64,000 nt of DNA from Saccharolobus caldissimus (GCF_020886315.1 NZ_AP025226.1:2010001-2074000); one strand, 5' to 3'; positions 46,641 through 56,435 are shown, counted from the stretch's first letter. Notes: generated by a model from the sequence alone, not told the origin. Made by a program: numbers and translations.

Positions 46641-46911
46641 TTTGTATTATCTCCCTTGTTTTCTCAATTCCAACTAGTGAATATAAAGATAACAGTAATA
46701 AGAATGAGGATAAAATTTCGCTTTCTCCAGCTGCTTCATTAGCTATTTCCTCATATTTTAATACATTAATGAATACTTTATTGTTATTATATATTGACAA
46801 CTCTCTTATCTGTTCTAACATAATATCATCCACATGCTTTGAAATTCCGTACTTCTTTAATAGCGAATTTAACGTGTTAATTACACATTGAAGATCTTTA
46901 CATCCTATCAT
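46588..46911 (-). CDS. Hypothetical protein, paralogue of the downstream gene
   Basis: 107 residues, mostly helical, unknown function. Cys pairs in MIGCKDLQCVINTL at the N-terminus. The second half aligns with the following gene. Overlapping reading frames suggest a tandem duplication with translational coupling. No signal peptide. Confidence 0.5.
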   Translation of the reverse strand: MIGCKDLQCVINTLNSLLKKYGISKHVDDIMLEQIRELSIYNNNKVFINVLKYEEIANEAAGESEILSSFLLLLSLYSLVGIEKTREIIQNEYGKESPIFKLYEILF

Positions 46912-47535
46912 TATGGAGAAATAATATTCTGAATTTTTAAATGTTTTTCTAATGGTTTTTTAAGCTTATAAAGATAACTATTGAACTTAAAATGATGGCA
47001 ACTAATGATAAGGAAATAGCCAAATAAGCTGTGATAGTTACTTTTTTCATTAAGTAAAGAATTAATGTGGTGTCCTTAAATCACTTTTCCCTTATTTACA
47101 ATTGGCTTTCTCTATATATAGAGATAATGTTTTCATATGAGGATTTTTGTTATCAAAATAATAATATTACTTAAATTGAAATATGAAATTTTGATCTGCT
47201 TACGTTTGTATATAATATTAGTAATAAAATTTATTATATGCCTTTTTAGCTATATAAAAATTGTAATTAAGGGAGATATACTTAGCATAGATTTAATTAT
47301 TAACTTTTTTAATCTTGAATTTATTTTTAAATTATATTTTCAGATAAAGTAAAATATTTTTAAAATATATATCAAATATATAATTTATATTAATTTATCA
47401 TCATGATTAATTAATGTGAATATTAGTTTATTTCATATTAAGTATTATTTTATTATAATGTAAATTTTTTCTAATGAATTGTGTAGTTTAGCTATTGGTA
47501 ATAAATCTTATATTCTTAAAATCCTATAGCATTCT
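46912..47535. other. 624-bp AT-rich intergenic region
   Basis: A 71-codon plus-strand frame at 47137-47352 translates almost wholly to Ile/Leu/Lys/Phe and has no start context; I judge it random AT-rich sequence. No tRNA, C/D box set or repeat was clear. The final 60 bases contain TATA-like runs before the EVE gene. Confidence 0.45.
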
Positions 47536-47985
47536 GTGACCTACTGGTTAGTACCAATCCAAGAAGATATGTGGGATATAATTAGAGATAAGGGTATATA
47601 TGGATACAAAGAAAATTTAGCGGAATATATAAAGGAAGGTGATTATATAATAATCTATGTTAGTAAATATTATGCAAAAAGATATGGTGGGAAAATAGTT
47701 GGAATAGTTAAAGTATTATCTGGCTGGTATGAAGATCATACGCCAATTTATCCCGAGGAAACGGTTAGGAATAGGGGAATATACATATTTAGAGTGAAAG
47801 TAGAGCCAGTGGTTACTGGCGAATGTGATATGAAAAAGATATTGGATAAGATAAGATTTATAGAAGATAAGGGTCAAATAGCTAAATATCTTAGAAATGC
47901 ACCAGCAAATCTTAAGAGACCAATCCCAGAGTATGACGCTAAAATAATTGAAGAGTGCTTAAAGGAATCTATTCTCAATATTTAA
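47536..47985 (+). CDS. EVE domain protein (modified-base reader fold)
   Basis: 149 residues: TYWLVPIQEDMWDIIRDKGI, then KEGDYIIIYVSKYYAKRYGG, KIVGIVKVLSGWYEDHTPIY, YIFRVKVEPVVTGECD and FIEDKGQIAKYLRNAPANLK. This is the EVE/PUA-like barrel, which in other proteins reads modified bases in DNA or RNA. GTG start. Stand-alone here; the next gene overlaps its end by 11 bases in the opposite direction. Confidence 0.8.
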   Translation: MTYWLVPIQEDMWDIIRDKGIYGYKENLAEYIKEGDYIIIYVSKYYAKRYGGKIVGIVKVLSGWYEDHTPIYPEETVRNRGIYIFRVKVEPVVTGECDMKKILDKIRFIEDKGQIAKYLRNAPANLKRPIPEYDAKIIEECLKESILNI

Positions 47986-48325
47986 TAATCTTTTCAATCT
48001 CAGTTACAAATATTCTTATCGATTCATATAGTTTGACGATAAGTTTTTGAAGCATAATTTTGTATATAAAGAATATTATGTATCTAATGTTTATTATCAG
48101 TAATAGTTTTTTTGCCAATTTCTGCTGATACTTAATTAAATTTTTCAATCTTCTATCTAATGCTAGGCTCTTAATCTCTTTTATAAATCCTATAATTTCT
48201 TTAAGAGTTTCCTTTAATATGTTCACGTTTTTATCCTTTAACTTATCCATTATAACTTGATATTTACTCCTTATTATTTCATACTGTAGTATGTCGTTAA
48301 ACGTTATGTTATTGTTTACAGTCAT
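47975..48325 (-). CDS. Hypothetical Lys/Ile-rich helical protein
   Basis: 116 residues in long helices (LKDKNVNILKETLKEIIGFI, KEIKSLALDRRLKNLIKYQQ) and a hydrophobic stretch (LLLIINIRYIIFFIYKIML) that could be a membrane helix. Not recognised. ATG start; AT-rich, so some caution is needed. Confidence 0.4.
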   Translation of the reverse strand: MTVNNNITFNDILQYEIIRSKYQVIMDKLKDKNVNILKETLKEIIGFIKEIKSLALDRRLKNLIKYQQKLAKKLLLIINIRYIIFFIYKIMLQKLIVKLYESIRIFVTEIEKIIKY

Positions 48326-48359
48326 ATTTATAATATTATTGAGTATTATCTTAAAAAGT

Positions 48360-48418
48360 GAGAATGATGATATTTTCGGGGATTTAGATAAGTGATATAC
48401 TTTCAGCGGGCTGACGAA
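48360..48418 (+). ncRNA. Candidate C/D box guide sRNA 2
   Basis: C box ATGATGA (48364-48370), first guide TATTTTCGGGGAT, a D' region TTAGAT, C' box AGTGATA (48391-48397), 13-base second guide TACTTTCAGCGGG and D box CTGA (48411-48414). The D'-C' string TAGATAAGTGAT is identical to that in candidate 3 at 50.3 kb. The 3' end overlaps the last codons of the convergent aminotransferase gene. The AT-rich DNA around 48330 can supply a TATA box. Confidence 0.6.
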
Positions 48419-49557
48419 AGGTATTCTTGAACAGCCTTAACTCCTTCTCCAAATCTAATTGGTTCACCTAACCTTTTTAAAGTTCTCTCAATTACGCTAA
48501 TAGCTACTATTGCATCGTTAGGAGTAACCCATCCCATATGACCTATTCTAAAATATTTAAAAGCTGGATGAACTCCAGGGGCGAATTCTACTCCCTCATT
48601 TATCGTCTCTGATAGAACTTTTGATGGTTCTACAACTTTTAAGACAACTCCAGTAACCGTATTACTATAGGATTCCGGTCTTTTAGCAACTATTTCTAAT
48701 CCTAAAGCTTCTATGCCAGTTCTTATTGCACTTGCTACTATTGAATGCCTTTTTATTCTATTCTCTATTCCTTCCTTTTCTATTAATCTAAAGGCTTCAG
48801 CTAATTGCATAATTACGTGAACTGGAGGTGTAGAAAAGTACATTGCTTTTCCCTCTTCCGTTGACCTCATGACTGGTAACCAGTTCCTCAGATTTAAGTA
48901 ATAGCCTGCTATTGATTCCTCTGAGTTTAACACTTCTAAAGCTTTTGGGGATAATACCAATAGACTTAATCCCGCTGGAGCACCTAGAGCCTTTTGGCTG
49001 GCAGTTAAATACACATCTATTCCCCATTCTTCCGCCTTTACCTCCTCAGCCCCAACGCTTGAAACTCCGTCAACCACAATTAACTCTACTTTATCCCTTA
49101 TTCTTCTGGCAATATCTTTTATAGGCTCTCTTACTCCAGTACTTGTCTCAACGTGTGTAAGTGTAACCATTTTATAATTATCTTTTTGAACTTCTTCTTC
49201 TACTTCTTCTGGAGTTACATAACTTCCTGGTGATGGTCTTAAGACTTTTACCTTTACTGGATATCTCTTAAAGATCTGTTCCCATCTATCTCCAAATACC
49301 CCATTAGATACTACAAGGACTTTATCCCCGTTTTTAAGTAATGATGTAACGCTTTCCATAGCTGATGTTCCGCCTCCAGGAGTTATAAATGGTTGGTAAT
49401 TCTTACTAACTCCCATTACATATCTTAATCCTTTAAGAGAATATGAGAATGCATCTACGAACTCTTTAGAGGTGAAACCCACGTTATTTTCTAATCCTGC
49501 AATTAAAATGTCTTCCTTAATTGTTGTAGGACCTACATGAAGTAAAAGTTTATCCAT
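48403..49557 (-). CDS. Class V aminotransferase (alanine-glyoxylate / serine-pyruvate type)
   Basis: 384 residues. [80 protein letters not shown] and the PLP Lys in [20 protein letters not shown]. Cytosolic PLP enzyme; the family transfers amino groups between alanine or serine and glyoxylate or pyruvate. It begins 13 bases after the tenA stop, so these are co-transcribed. Confidence 0.9.
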   Translation of the reverse strand: MDKLLLHVGPTTIKEDILIAGLENNVGFTSKEFVDAFSYSLKGLRYVMGVSKNYQPFITPGGGTSAMESVTSLLKNGDKVLVVSNGVFGDRWEQIFKRYPVKVKVLRPSPGSYVTPEEVEEEVQKDNYKMVTLTHVETSTGVREPIKDIARRIRDKVELIVVDGVSSVGAEEVKAEEWGIDVYLTASQKALGAPAGLSLLVLSPKALEVLNSEESIAGYYLNLRNWLPVMRSTEEGKAMYFSTPPVHVIMQLAEAFRLIEKEGIENRIKRHSIVASAIRTGIEALGLEIVAKRPESYSNTVTGVVLKVVEPSKVLSETINEGVEFAPGVHPAFKYFRIGHMGWVTPNDAIVAISVIERTLKRLGEPIRFGEGVKAVQEYLSSAR

Positions 49558-49570
49558 AAAAGAAAGTTCT

Positions 49571-50242
49571 TCATACTCCTTTATTCTTTTCTACATGGAA
49601 TGGAAATTTCTCAAATTTATATGCCGCATCCCAAAACATATACTCGTATACTGAAGCTGTTCTAAAATGAATCTTCATTTTATTGAACTCCTCTTCTGTA
49701 ACGCTTAGGTTGTTCACGATATTTATTACATTTCTAACTCCTTTTTCATATTCCTCTCCTCCATAAGTTTCAATCCACTTTTGATAATAAGGATCCTTAG
49801 ATCCCCTTTTAAGTAACTCTTTTCCAACTTCCATGTAGATCCAATAACATGGCAATACCGCTGCTATTCCTTCATGAAAGGGTCTAGTATAAGTTACTGC
49901 TATTAAATAAGACGTGTAAGCTAAATTTGTTGGATTCATTTCGTAATTTTCTATATGTATATTAAATTCTTTTATATAGAAATTATGTAATGCTTTTTCA
50001 ACCTTTATTACGTCTTGAACGTGAGTTGCAAATAAGATTGTCTGATCTTCGTTTTCAGCTTTAGCCGATAATATTGCTAAGGCTTTTGAAAATTCCCTTA
50101 GATATAAATAATCTTGAATTATATAATATTTAAATCTCTCTCTATCTAAAGTTCCTTCAACTAGCTCTAAAATAAACGGGTGTTTAAGTATAGAATCATA
50201 TACATCAATTATTGAGTTCCATAATTTCTCACTAATTTCCAT
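49571..50242 (-). CDS. tenA: TenA/thiaminase II family protein
   Basis: 223 residues: [40 protein letters not shown], a Cys in [20 protein letters not shown] (nucleophile), [20 protein letters not shown] and a Tyr/Glu-rich end ([13 protein letters not shown]). TenA hydrolyses aminopyrimidines in thiamine salvage. No THI-box riboswitch was seen upstream. Leads a two-gene operon with an aminotransferase. Confidence 0.9.
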   Translation of the reverse strand: MEISEKLWNSIIDVYDSILKHPFILELVEGTLDRERFKYYIIQDYLYLREFSKALAILSAKAENEDQTILFATHVQDVIKVEKALHNFYIKEFNIHIENYEMNPTNLAYTSYLIAVTYTRPFHEGIAAVLPCYWIYMEVGKELLKRGSKDPYYQKWIETYGGEEYEKGVRNVINIVNNLSVTEEEFNKMKIHFRTASVYEYMFWDAAYKFEKFPFHVEKNKGV

Positions 50243-50275
50243 AAAGTATCTTACCTCATTTTAATATATTAAAAT

Positions 50276-50333
50276 TTTCAGTGCCGCGACGACTTCATCA
50301 CTTATCTATGATGCAGGCCTTTCATCATCATAT
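50276..50333 (-). ncRNA. Candidate C/D box guide sRNA 3
   Basis: On the minus strand: C box ATGATGA (50328-50322), guide AAGGCCTGCATC, D' region ATAGA, C' box GTGATGA, 13-base guide AGTCGTCGCGGCA and D box CTGA (50281-50278). The guides are much richer in G+C than the DNA around them, as expected for rRNA antisense elements. A TTATAA box on the same strand lies about 24 bases before. It sits in the gap between divergent tenA and pcm; reading the same DNA as protein would require a long GTG extension of pcm, which I reject. Confidence 0.68.
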
Positions 50334-50361
50334 ATTTTTATCAATTAACATAATTATAAGT

Positions 50362-51078
50362 ATGAGTGCAAAAGATAATATAGTAAGGTCAATAAAAAAT
50401 CCAAGGCTAGTTAAGGCGTTTATGAAAGTAAATAGAGAGGACTTTTTACCTGATATACTTAAAAAATTTGCATATGATCCCAATTATATAGATAAACCTT
50501 TCTTCATAACTCCTAACATTACTACGACGGCGTTAAGCTTAGGTATATATATGCTTGATATCCTAGATCTCCAAGAGAATCAAAAGGTTTTAGAAATTGG
50601 GACTGGTATAGGGTATTATACTGCATTAATAGCTGAGATAGTAGGCGACACTAATGTGATAAGTATTGAAATTGATGATACAATGTTTGAATATGCTAAA
50701 AACGTTCTTCTTCCAAGGTATCCAAATATAAAACTAATTAAGGGAGATGGAAGCTTAGGGTATGAAAAAGAAGCCCCTTATGATAGGGCTATAATATGGG
50801 CTTCATCTCCTACTTTACCTTGCAAAATTTACGATCAATTAAAAGAATCTGGAATATTAGTAGCGCCGATAGGTACAGGTAAGGTTCAAGGTTTATATAA
50901 GATTACAAAGAAGGGATACGAACCTAAAATTGAGAGATTAAGCGATGTTATTTTCATGAAAATGAGAGGATTATATGGCTTTTATGAAAATGATGATGAG
51001 GATTATACTGAGAGAAGAATAAAGAAGATAGAGGAGAAACTCAATAAATTGCTCTCTAAAATAAAGTCTGATTCATAA
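50362..51078 (+). CDS. pcm: Protein-L-isoaspartate O-methyltransferase
   Basis: 238 residues from ATG 50362 (MSAKDNIVRSIKNPRLVKAF). The SAM site is VLEIGTGIGYYTALIAEIVG; other family parts are VNREDFLP, IDKPFFITPNITTTALS, SIEIDDTMFEYAKNVL, GDGSLGYEKEAPYDRAIIWA and ILVAPIGTGKVQGLYKI. It repairs isoaspartyl damage in heat-aged proteins. TATTTTTA at about 50331-50340 is the TATA box for this start and excludes the upstream GTG 50281. Confidence 0.9.
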   Translation: MSAKDNIVRSIKNPRLVKAFMKVNREDFLPDILKKFAYDPNYIDKPFFITPNITTTALSLGIYMLDILDLQENQKVLEIGTGIGYYTALIAEIVGDTNVISIEIDDTMFEYAKNVLLPRYPNIKLIKGDGSLGYEKEAPYDRAIIWASSPTLPCKIYDQLKESGILVAPIGTGKVQGLYKITKKGYEPKIERLSDVIFMKMRGLYGFYENDDEDYTERRIKKIEEKLNKLLSKIKSDS

Positions 51079-51142
51079 AGAGATTTTATCTCAGTGTCTA
51101 AATTATAAGATTTAATAATGACAATAGAGAAATATCTATATA

Positions 51143-51871
51143 ATGCTCCTAACAGTAAGGAACTTAGTTGTGAAATACGGATCTTTCGTAGCAGTTAACT
51201 CCCTTAATTTCTCAGTCGATAAAGAGGTGTATTGTCTCTTAGGTCCTAACGGTGCTGGGAAAAGTAGTACCTTAAAGGCTATTATGAACATGGTTCCCTT
51301 TGAAGGCCATATAGAAATATTGGGTATTGATAATAAGGAAAAGATTGTTAAGAATTATATAGGCTATGTCCCAGAACAACCAGCCCTTTATGAGTATATG
51401 ACACCAGCTGAGATAATAAGTTTTGTAGCTAGTTTAAGGGGAATTAGAGATCTAAATAGGATATCAGCACTTATAAGAGCCTTTTCGTTAGAACAGTATA
51501 TGAATACTCCTATAGCTTCCTTATCTATGGGTAATAAGCAAAAAGTGTCCATCCTGCTATCATTAATTCACGAACCTAAATTATTAATATTAGATGAGCC
51601 CTTTAACGCGCTGGATGTTTTATCAGTAAAGGTTCTTAAGGAATTAATTCAAACTCATGTAAAGAACGGAGGTGGAGTATTATTTTCTACCCACATAATG
51701 GAAGTTGCTGAAAAAATATGTAATAGAATTGGTATAATGAATAGGGGAGTTATGGTTATGGAAACTACTGCTGAAGGTATAAGGGAAGCTGGTAAGTCTC
51801 TTGAAGATATCTTCCTCTCTGTTACTGGTTTAGATGAAGAGGTTAAGGATATTTTAAAGGGATTAGAATGA
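51143..51871 (+). CDS. ABC transporter ATP-binding protein
   Basis: 242 residues. Walker A GPNGAGKSSTL, Q-loop YVPEQPALYEY, signature ASLSMGNKQK, Walker B LLILDEPFNAL and H-loop FSTHIMEVAEK. Export type (ABC-2). The stop codon overlaps the permease start (ATGA), so it forms an operon with it. Substrate unknown. Confidence 0.92.
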   Translation: MLLTVRNLVVKYGSFVAVNSLNFSVDKEVYCLLGPNGAGKSSTLKAIMNMVPFEGHIEILGIDNKEKIVKNYIGYVPEQPALYEYMTPAEIISFVASLRGIRDLNRISALIRAFSLEQYMNTPIASLSMGNKQKVSILLSLIHEPKLLILDEPFNALDVLSVKVLKELIQTHVKNGGGVLFSTHIMEVAEKICNRIGIMNRGVMVMETTAEGIREAGKSLEDIFLSVTGLDEEVKDILKGLE

Positions 51872-53226
51872 GTACTGAAAAAATACATAATATAGTATTT
51901 AAACAAATTATTTATTTAATGTATACAAGTAGGTCCTTTGGTATATCTCCTAGAGCTGATATGGTAAGCAGGGTAAGAAGAAATGCTATAACGATTAAAA
52001 TAAGTAATATTATAGCCTATACTATAGCTACCTTAGTCTCATCATTTGTAATTCTGGTCACTAAAAATGCGCCAATTTCTCTCCTATTTTTAGATCTAAT
52101 TATATTTGCAAATATAATTACAACAGGTTTAAATGTGGTATTTTTTGCTACTAATTCAGATTTAAAGACCTTTTTATTAACATTGCCTTTAACTGAAAGA
52201 GAAATAAACATTGCGATAATTAGGGGAATATTTGAATTCTTTTTCTATGGATTTTTAGTCTCAGTAATACTTACACCAATAGTTGTATACGTAACTACCT
52301 TATCTCCCTTGCAAGCATTCATGTCAGAGTTGGAAGTATTATTTTTCTTTTTTATTTCCTTTTCGTTAATGTTAATCTTAGGAAAGAGAATTAGGCTTGG
52401 CATAGCCTCAACGTTATTTAGAATTGGGACTTCATTAATTTGGCTCCTTTTTGTAATTTTACCTTATGGATTAGTTTTTAAAGACTATATTTTGCCCATT
52501 TATCTTCTTCCTATATTTCCTTTTGATTTCTTCAATATAATTGGAATTATACTATCTGTAGTATATGTAATTCTCTCGTTATTTTTAGCCTATAATCAGA
52601 CAATTAGGTTTTTATCATTTAGAGCAATTACTAAGCAATCCTTAAAATATACAATTAGATTAGAATCCCCAATTATAATATATCTCTATAAAGATATTAG
52701 AGGACTCCTTAGAGTGCCTCAAGCAAGTTTCCTATTAACAATCCCGGTTTTCGCGTTAATATTCTCATTTTTCGCTCCATTATATTCGATTTTCTATACA
52801 ATTTTCATGATAACTACCTCATCAATAACTCTAATACTTTTGGAGGCCTCTGGCATGCAATTACTTTTAACTTTGCCATCTGGATTAAGAAGTTCTTATT
52901 TATCTAAATTTACTTTAATAACCTTAATTTACCTAATTGATTTATTAATCTTTTCTTTTTTCGGTCATGGATTTACTGCACTAATACTTCTTCCTGCAAC
53001 TTTAGCTAGTGTAGAGCTCAGCTTATTTATATCCTATAATAATGTTCTAAAAGGTAAAGGGATAAGAATAGCTGATCCTATTTCATTAATAATTAGAGAA
53101 ATTGAGATAAATTCAATTGTTGGTATAGCTAGTGTATTATTATATTTAAATGTATATTCATCATTAATTTTCTCGATAATATCTCTAATTTTAATTACAT
53201 TTTTATCTTTTAAAAAAATAAAATAA
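51868..53226 (+). CDS. ABC transporter permease, ABC-2-like
   Basis: 452 residues with about 10-12 membrane helices and a large basic N-terminal segment (RSFGISPRADMVSRVRRNAI). Translationally coupled to the ATPase gene. Possibly exports peptides, lipids or drugs; no closer family was recognised. The stop is 1 base before that of the convergent surface-protein gene. Confidence 0.8.
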   Translation: MSTEKIHNIVFKQIIYLMYTSRSFGISPRADMVSRVRRNAITIKISNIIAYTIATLVSSFVILVTKNAPISLLFLDLIIFANIITTGLNVVFFATNSDLKTFLLTLPLTEREINIAIIRGIFEFFFYGFLVSVILTPIVVYVTTLSPLQAFMSELEVLFFFFISFSLMLILGKRIRLGIASTLFRIGTSLIWLLFVILPYGLVFKDYILPIYLLPIFPFDFFNIIGIILSVVYVILSLFLAYNQTIRFLSFRAITKQSLKYTIRLESPIIIYLYKDIRGLLRVPQASFLLTIPVFALIFSFFAPLYSIFYTIFMITTSSITLILLEASGMQLLLTLPSGLRSSYLSKFTLITLIYLIDLLIFSFFGHGFTALILLPATLASVELSLFISYNNVLKGKGIRIADPISLIIREIEINSIVGIASVLLYLNVYSSLIFSIISLILITFLSFKKIK

Positions 53227-53227
53227 C

Positions 53228-56110
53228 TTAGAATTTTGGTCTAGATCTCCTCAGCGTTAAGAGTATTATTGCAATAAATATCAAGGCTATTAATAATATA
53301 ATACCTCCCACGAAAGGCCCATTAACACCCTTTATAAAAGTTTCCGTTATTGGTTCATTTACTGTAATGATCCCCCCATTACTTGTATTATAGGTTCCTT
53401 CCCATCTCCCTTGCTCATATATAGGTAAAGTTTGCGTTAACGTTATTACAGTTCCAGAAGGTATCCATTGAGAAACTCCATTTATTGTTACTAAATATTC
53501 CTTTATAGGTGTTACATTAATTTTTATTGGCTCTGTAACATTTATTAAGTAGGTTGATGTATTGTAAAATATTCTCTCATCGCTACTTATATTTATATAC
53601 TTAGGTATTTGAATTTCTTCGTTTGCTGGAACCCATATTTCACTAGTATTTACTGACTTATTATAAATAATTATTTGAATTGGAGTATTTATTGTTACCA
53701 GATACTCCTTTATTACCTTAACAATTATTGTGATACTATTATTTACCGTGAAGTTCATAGGTGTTACGGATAATATTACATATCTAATATTAGATGATTC
53801 GTAATAAGTGTTGTTTAAAATCACTATCGATGTCTCTTTATTATACCATCCAGCTTCGAAGGTAACTAAGGTAGTATTAACTATAGCCTTTATAGGTATG
53901 GGTGAAGCTAAGCCTATATAATACTGTATTATATAAGTTAATTTAAGAAAAATTGGATAATTTATATAAATTGATATATTATTTGTACTTATTCCATTAA
54001 TATAAATATTAACTAAATATTGTCTTTCAACATTATTTACATACCAAATTTTATATAACTCAATTTTAGTCCCTTTGTTATACCAACCACTACTTAAAGT
54101 AATATTCTTCCCATTAAAGTAAACATAAGCTGGATAGTTAGTGGTTACGTTAAGATAGTACTGTGGCAGTGTATAAATTGTGATATTAATAGCTTGATTT
54201 ATAGTTATATTTGAGGAAGGTAATACATTAATTATAATTAACCTGGCAGTATTATTTATATAATGTGTTATGTTCTCAATAACTATTCTAGTTCCAGCAT
54301 TTATCCATGAATGCTGTGATAAGCTCTCATTGCTACCGTTGACTAATGCGTAGACTGGCACGTTAGATATTACAGTTACTGGGAATTGTTTTACGGCTGT
54401 AATTTGGATAATTAAGGGTTTATTTACTGTGATGTTTTGAGAGGGTAAGATAGAAACTATAAGGTATCTATAGGAATTATTAGGTCCATAAATTGTTATG
54501 TTCTCTATATATATTAGAGTGTTAGCATTATACCAATTTGAGGTAAGACTTTCATTAGTTCCGTTAATTAGAGCATAAATTCTTACAGGAGATATCACAG
54601 AAATGAAATATTGAACTAACTCCTTAACGTAAATTACATAGGCTTTATTAACTATTATTAAGGATGAGGGTAGAACGTTTGTTATCATTACCCTTGTTTC
54701 ATTACTTAAATAAAACGTTATATTGTAGATTTTAATTACAGTGCCAACGTTATACCATCCAGTATAAATTGTAGAGTTAGTACCATTTATTGATCCAAAC
54801 ACTGGAACAATCGAAGAAATGTATATATAATATTGTAACACATAAGATATGGTTAAATTAATTGGACTTTTTAGGGTGAATTGACTTTCTGGATAAACTG
54901 AAATTATTGCAATTCTTGATTGATTTTGATAATATGTATAAGGACTTATAGATATATTAGTAGATCCATTATACCACCCACTAGTTAAGGTAGTAAATAT
55001 CCCATTAATGCTCGCATTTACGTTTATATTAACGCTAACATAGTACTGTAGTTGGTAATATAAGGTTAGATTACCAGTTCTATCAATCTTAATCGGAGTT
55101 TGATTAATAAGGAAGATTCTACTTAATCCATTGTAAACTAATGTAGGTACAGTTAAATTACTTCCGGGATTAGCGAAAATTAGTGAGGGCATTTTTGTAA
55201 CCTTCTTAAAATTAAGGCAGGTGTATGTGACATTTAACGGTACGCTAAATGTTCCCCCCAGAATTTTGTAATTTAAAAAGATTGGATACAAGTTTCCAGT
55301 TATATAATAATAACCGTTAGTAACTTCGAATGCTCCAGCATACGTTAAATTATAGAAAGTGTAGTTATTTGAGAGGGAATAAACAGTTGTATAATAAAAT
55401 ATTGTTTGTATTCCAGAGGAGGTATTTGCAAATTCGTTTACTCCCATTGTAACTTCTCCAGCAAAATTCGTTAACCTATATATTACGCCAGTTTCTCCTC
55501 CATAATAAGGTCTAATATGATACCATTCCGTCATTAAGCCAGTTATATAGCCGTGAACTAAGTTCAAATTTGTTACTATTTCACTTCCTTCTGCAGTTAA
55601 TGTTACGCTAGCCTTAGCACTGGTAATAGTGTCATAGGCACATAATGTTATTTGGCCATTATGTATATATATTTCTAATTTTATTACATCTCCACTGTTA
55701 ACTGAACCATTGAAACTGACTAATTTTGGCCCTATAGCTGGGCTTCCATTGCTATTCCACACCATATATATCATGCTAAATCCAGGTTCGTAAGTTAGAT
55801 TAGAGAAAGGCCAATTGTAAGCCACTCCTACTTGATACCACCAATCAGCATTAGTTATAGCATTAAGTAAGTAAGCTGGTCCAAATCCAGATTGACCAGT
55901 TTGAGCTACTACTTTAACGTATGTAGTTATATTTGTTGAAACCGGATAAGAATCGAGGGCTAAAAATAGCTGTTCGTCATACAGTGTAATCTGTGTATTA
56001 CTAGTGCTTACCGGAGATAAAGGTAATGGTTCACCGAGAGTGCTATGATTATTTACTAATAACGTTTGAGGAATAATTAAAAGTATTAGGATAAATATTT
56101 CCCACTTCAT
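53228..56110 (-). CDS. Very large surface protein with GWYN repeats and C-terminal anchor
   Basis: About 960 residues. Signal peptide (MKWEIFILILLIIPQTLL), an N-terminal domain of about 300 residues rich in aromatic and sequon positions (WWYQVGVAYNW, MEWYHIRPYYGGETG-like), then about eight tandem modules of some 65-70 residues, each with an aromatic b strand (QYYIYI, QYFISV, QFPVTV) and a GWYN/NWYN/SWIN turn, and finally a membrane helix and RRSRPKF tail. Function unknown: adhesin, S-layer-linked stalk or a thermopsin-like binder. ATG 56110 has a TTTAAAT box about 26 bases upstream; ATG 56155 is the longer alternative. Confidence 0.7.
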   Translation of the reverse strand: MKWEIFILILLIIPQTLLVNNHSTLGEPLPLSPVSTSNTQITLYDEQLFLALDSYPVSTNITTYVKVVAQTGQSGFGPAYLLNAITNADWWYQVGVAYNWPFSNLTYEPGFSMIYMVWNSNGSPAIGPKLVSFNGSVNSGDVIKLEIYIHNGQITLCAYDTITSAKASVTLTAEGSEIVTNLNLVHGYITGLMTEWYHIRPYYGGETGVIYRLTNFAGEVTMGVNEFANTSSGIQTIFYYTTVYSLSNNYTFYNLTYAGAFEVTNGYYYITGNLYPIFLNYKILGGTFSVPLNVTYTCLNFKKVTKMPSLIFANPGSNLTVPTLVYNGLSRIFLINQTPIKIDRTGNLTLYYQLQYYVSVNINVNASINGIFTTLTSGWYNGSTNISISPYTYYQNQSRIAIISVYPESQFTLKSPINLTISYVLQYYIYISSIVPVFGSINGTNSTIYTGWYNVGTVIKIYNITFYLSNETRVMITNVLPSSLIIVNKAYVIYVKELVQYFISVISPVRIYALINGTNESLTSNWYNANTLIYIENITIYGPNNSYRYLIVSILPSQNITVNKPLIIQITAVKQFPVTVISNVPVYALVNGSNESLSQHSWINAGTRIVIENITHYINNTARLIIINVLPSSNITINQAINITIYTLPQYYLNVTTNYPAYVYFNGKNITLSSGWYNKGTKIELYKIWYVNNVERQYLVNIYINGISTNNISIYINYPIFLKLTYIIQYYIGLASPIPIKAIVNTTLVTFEAGWYNKETSIVILNNTYYESSNIRYVILSVTPMNFTVNNSITIIVKVIKEYLVTINTPIQIIIYNKSVNTSEIWVPANEEIQIPKYINISSDERIFYNTSTYLINVTEPIKINVTPIKEYLVTINGVSQWIPSGTVITLTQTLPIYEQGRWEGTYNTSNGGIITVNEPITETFIKGVNGPFVGGIILLIALIFIAIILLTLRRSRPKF

Positions 56111-56351
56111 TAATTTGTGTCTTTTGTACAAACCATTTAAACATTTTGGTAACATAAGTCATTTATTGGTAATCAGTAGAGTATTTAGATTAAAAAATCA
56201 TTAAAGCGTAATAGCTAATTCTACCTTTAACTATACTTAGCATTTCTTTCGGTTTTATCTCAAAGATGATAAGATCATAAGCGACAATATATACATAAGG
56301 ATTAGAAATAAAAGACTAGTTTTAATTGATATGTTTAATTTAGTTTTATTT

Positions 56352-56414
56352 GGTATTATAATGTATCGATTACGTAATACCAGACATTACTTTTATGATC
56401 ATAAAATATATATA
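56352..56414. promoter_or_regulatory. Promoter with two inverted repeats
   Basis: GGTATTA (56352-56358) pairs with TAATACC (56375-56381), and TTTTATGATCATAAAA (56391-56406) is a perfect 16-bp palindrome that runs into the TATA stretch AAAATATATATA used by the gene at 56436. They may be operator sites; no known regulator site is matched. Confidence 0.4.
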
Positions 56415-56435
56415 CTAATAAATCTATTATAGAAA

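Noticed and set aside
46975-47035. AATGATGG / AATGATA / GTGATAG motifs resembling C boxes
   Set aside because: No D box at a suitable distance and no GC-rich guide.
47137-47352. 71-codon plus-strand frame in the 46.9-47.5 kb gap
   Set aside because: Translation is almost only Ile, Leu, Lys and Phe, as expected from random AT-rich DNA.
49571-50275. Possible TPP riboswitch before tenA
   Set aside because: The short upstream region has none of the conserved THI-box strings.
50281-50361. GTG-initiated N-terminal extension of pcm
   Set aside because: The TATA box and known PIMT N-termini fit ATG 50362, and the stretch is better explained as a C/D box sRNA on the other strand.
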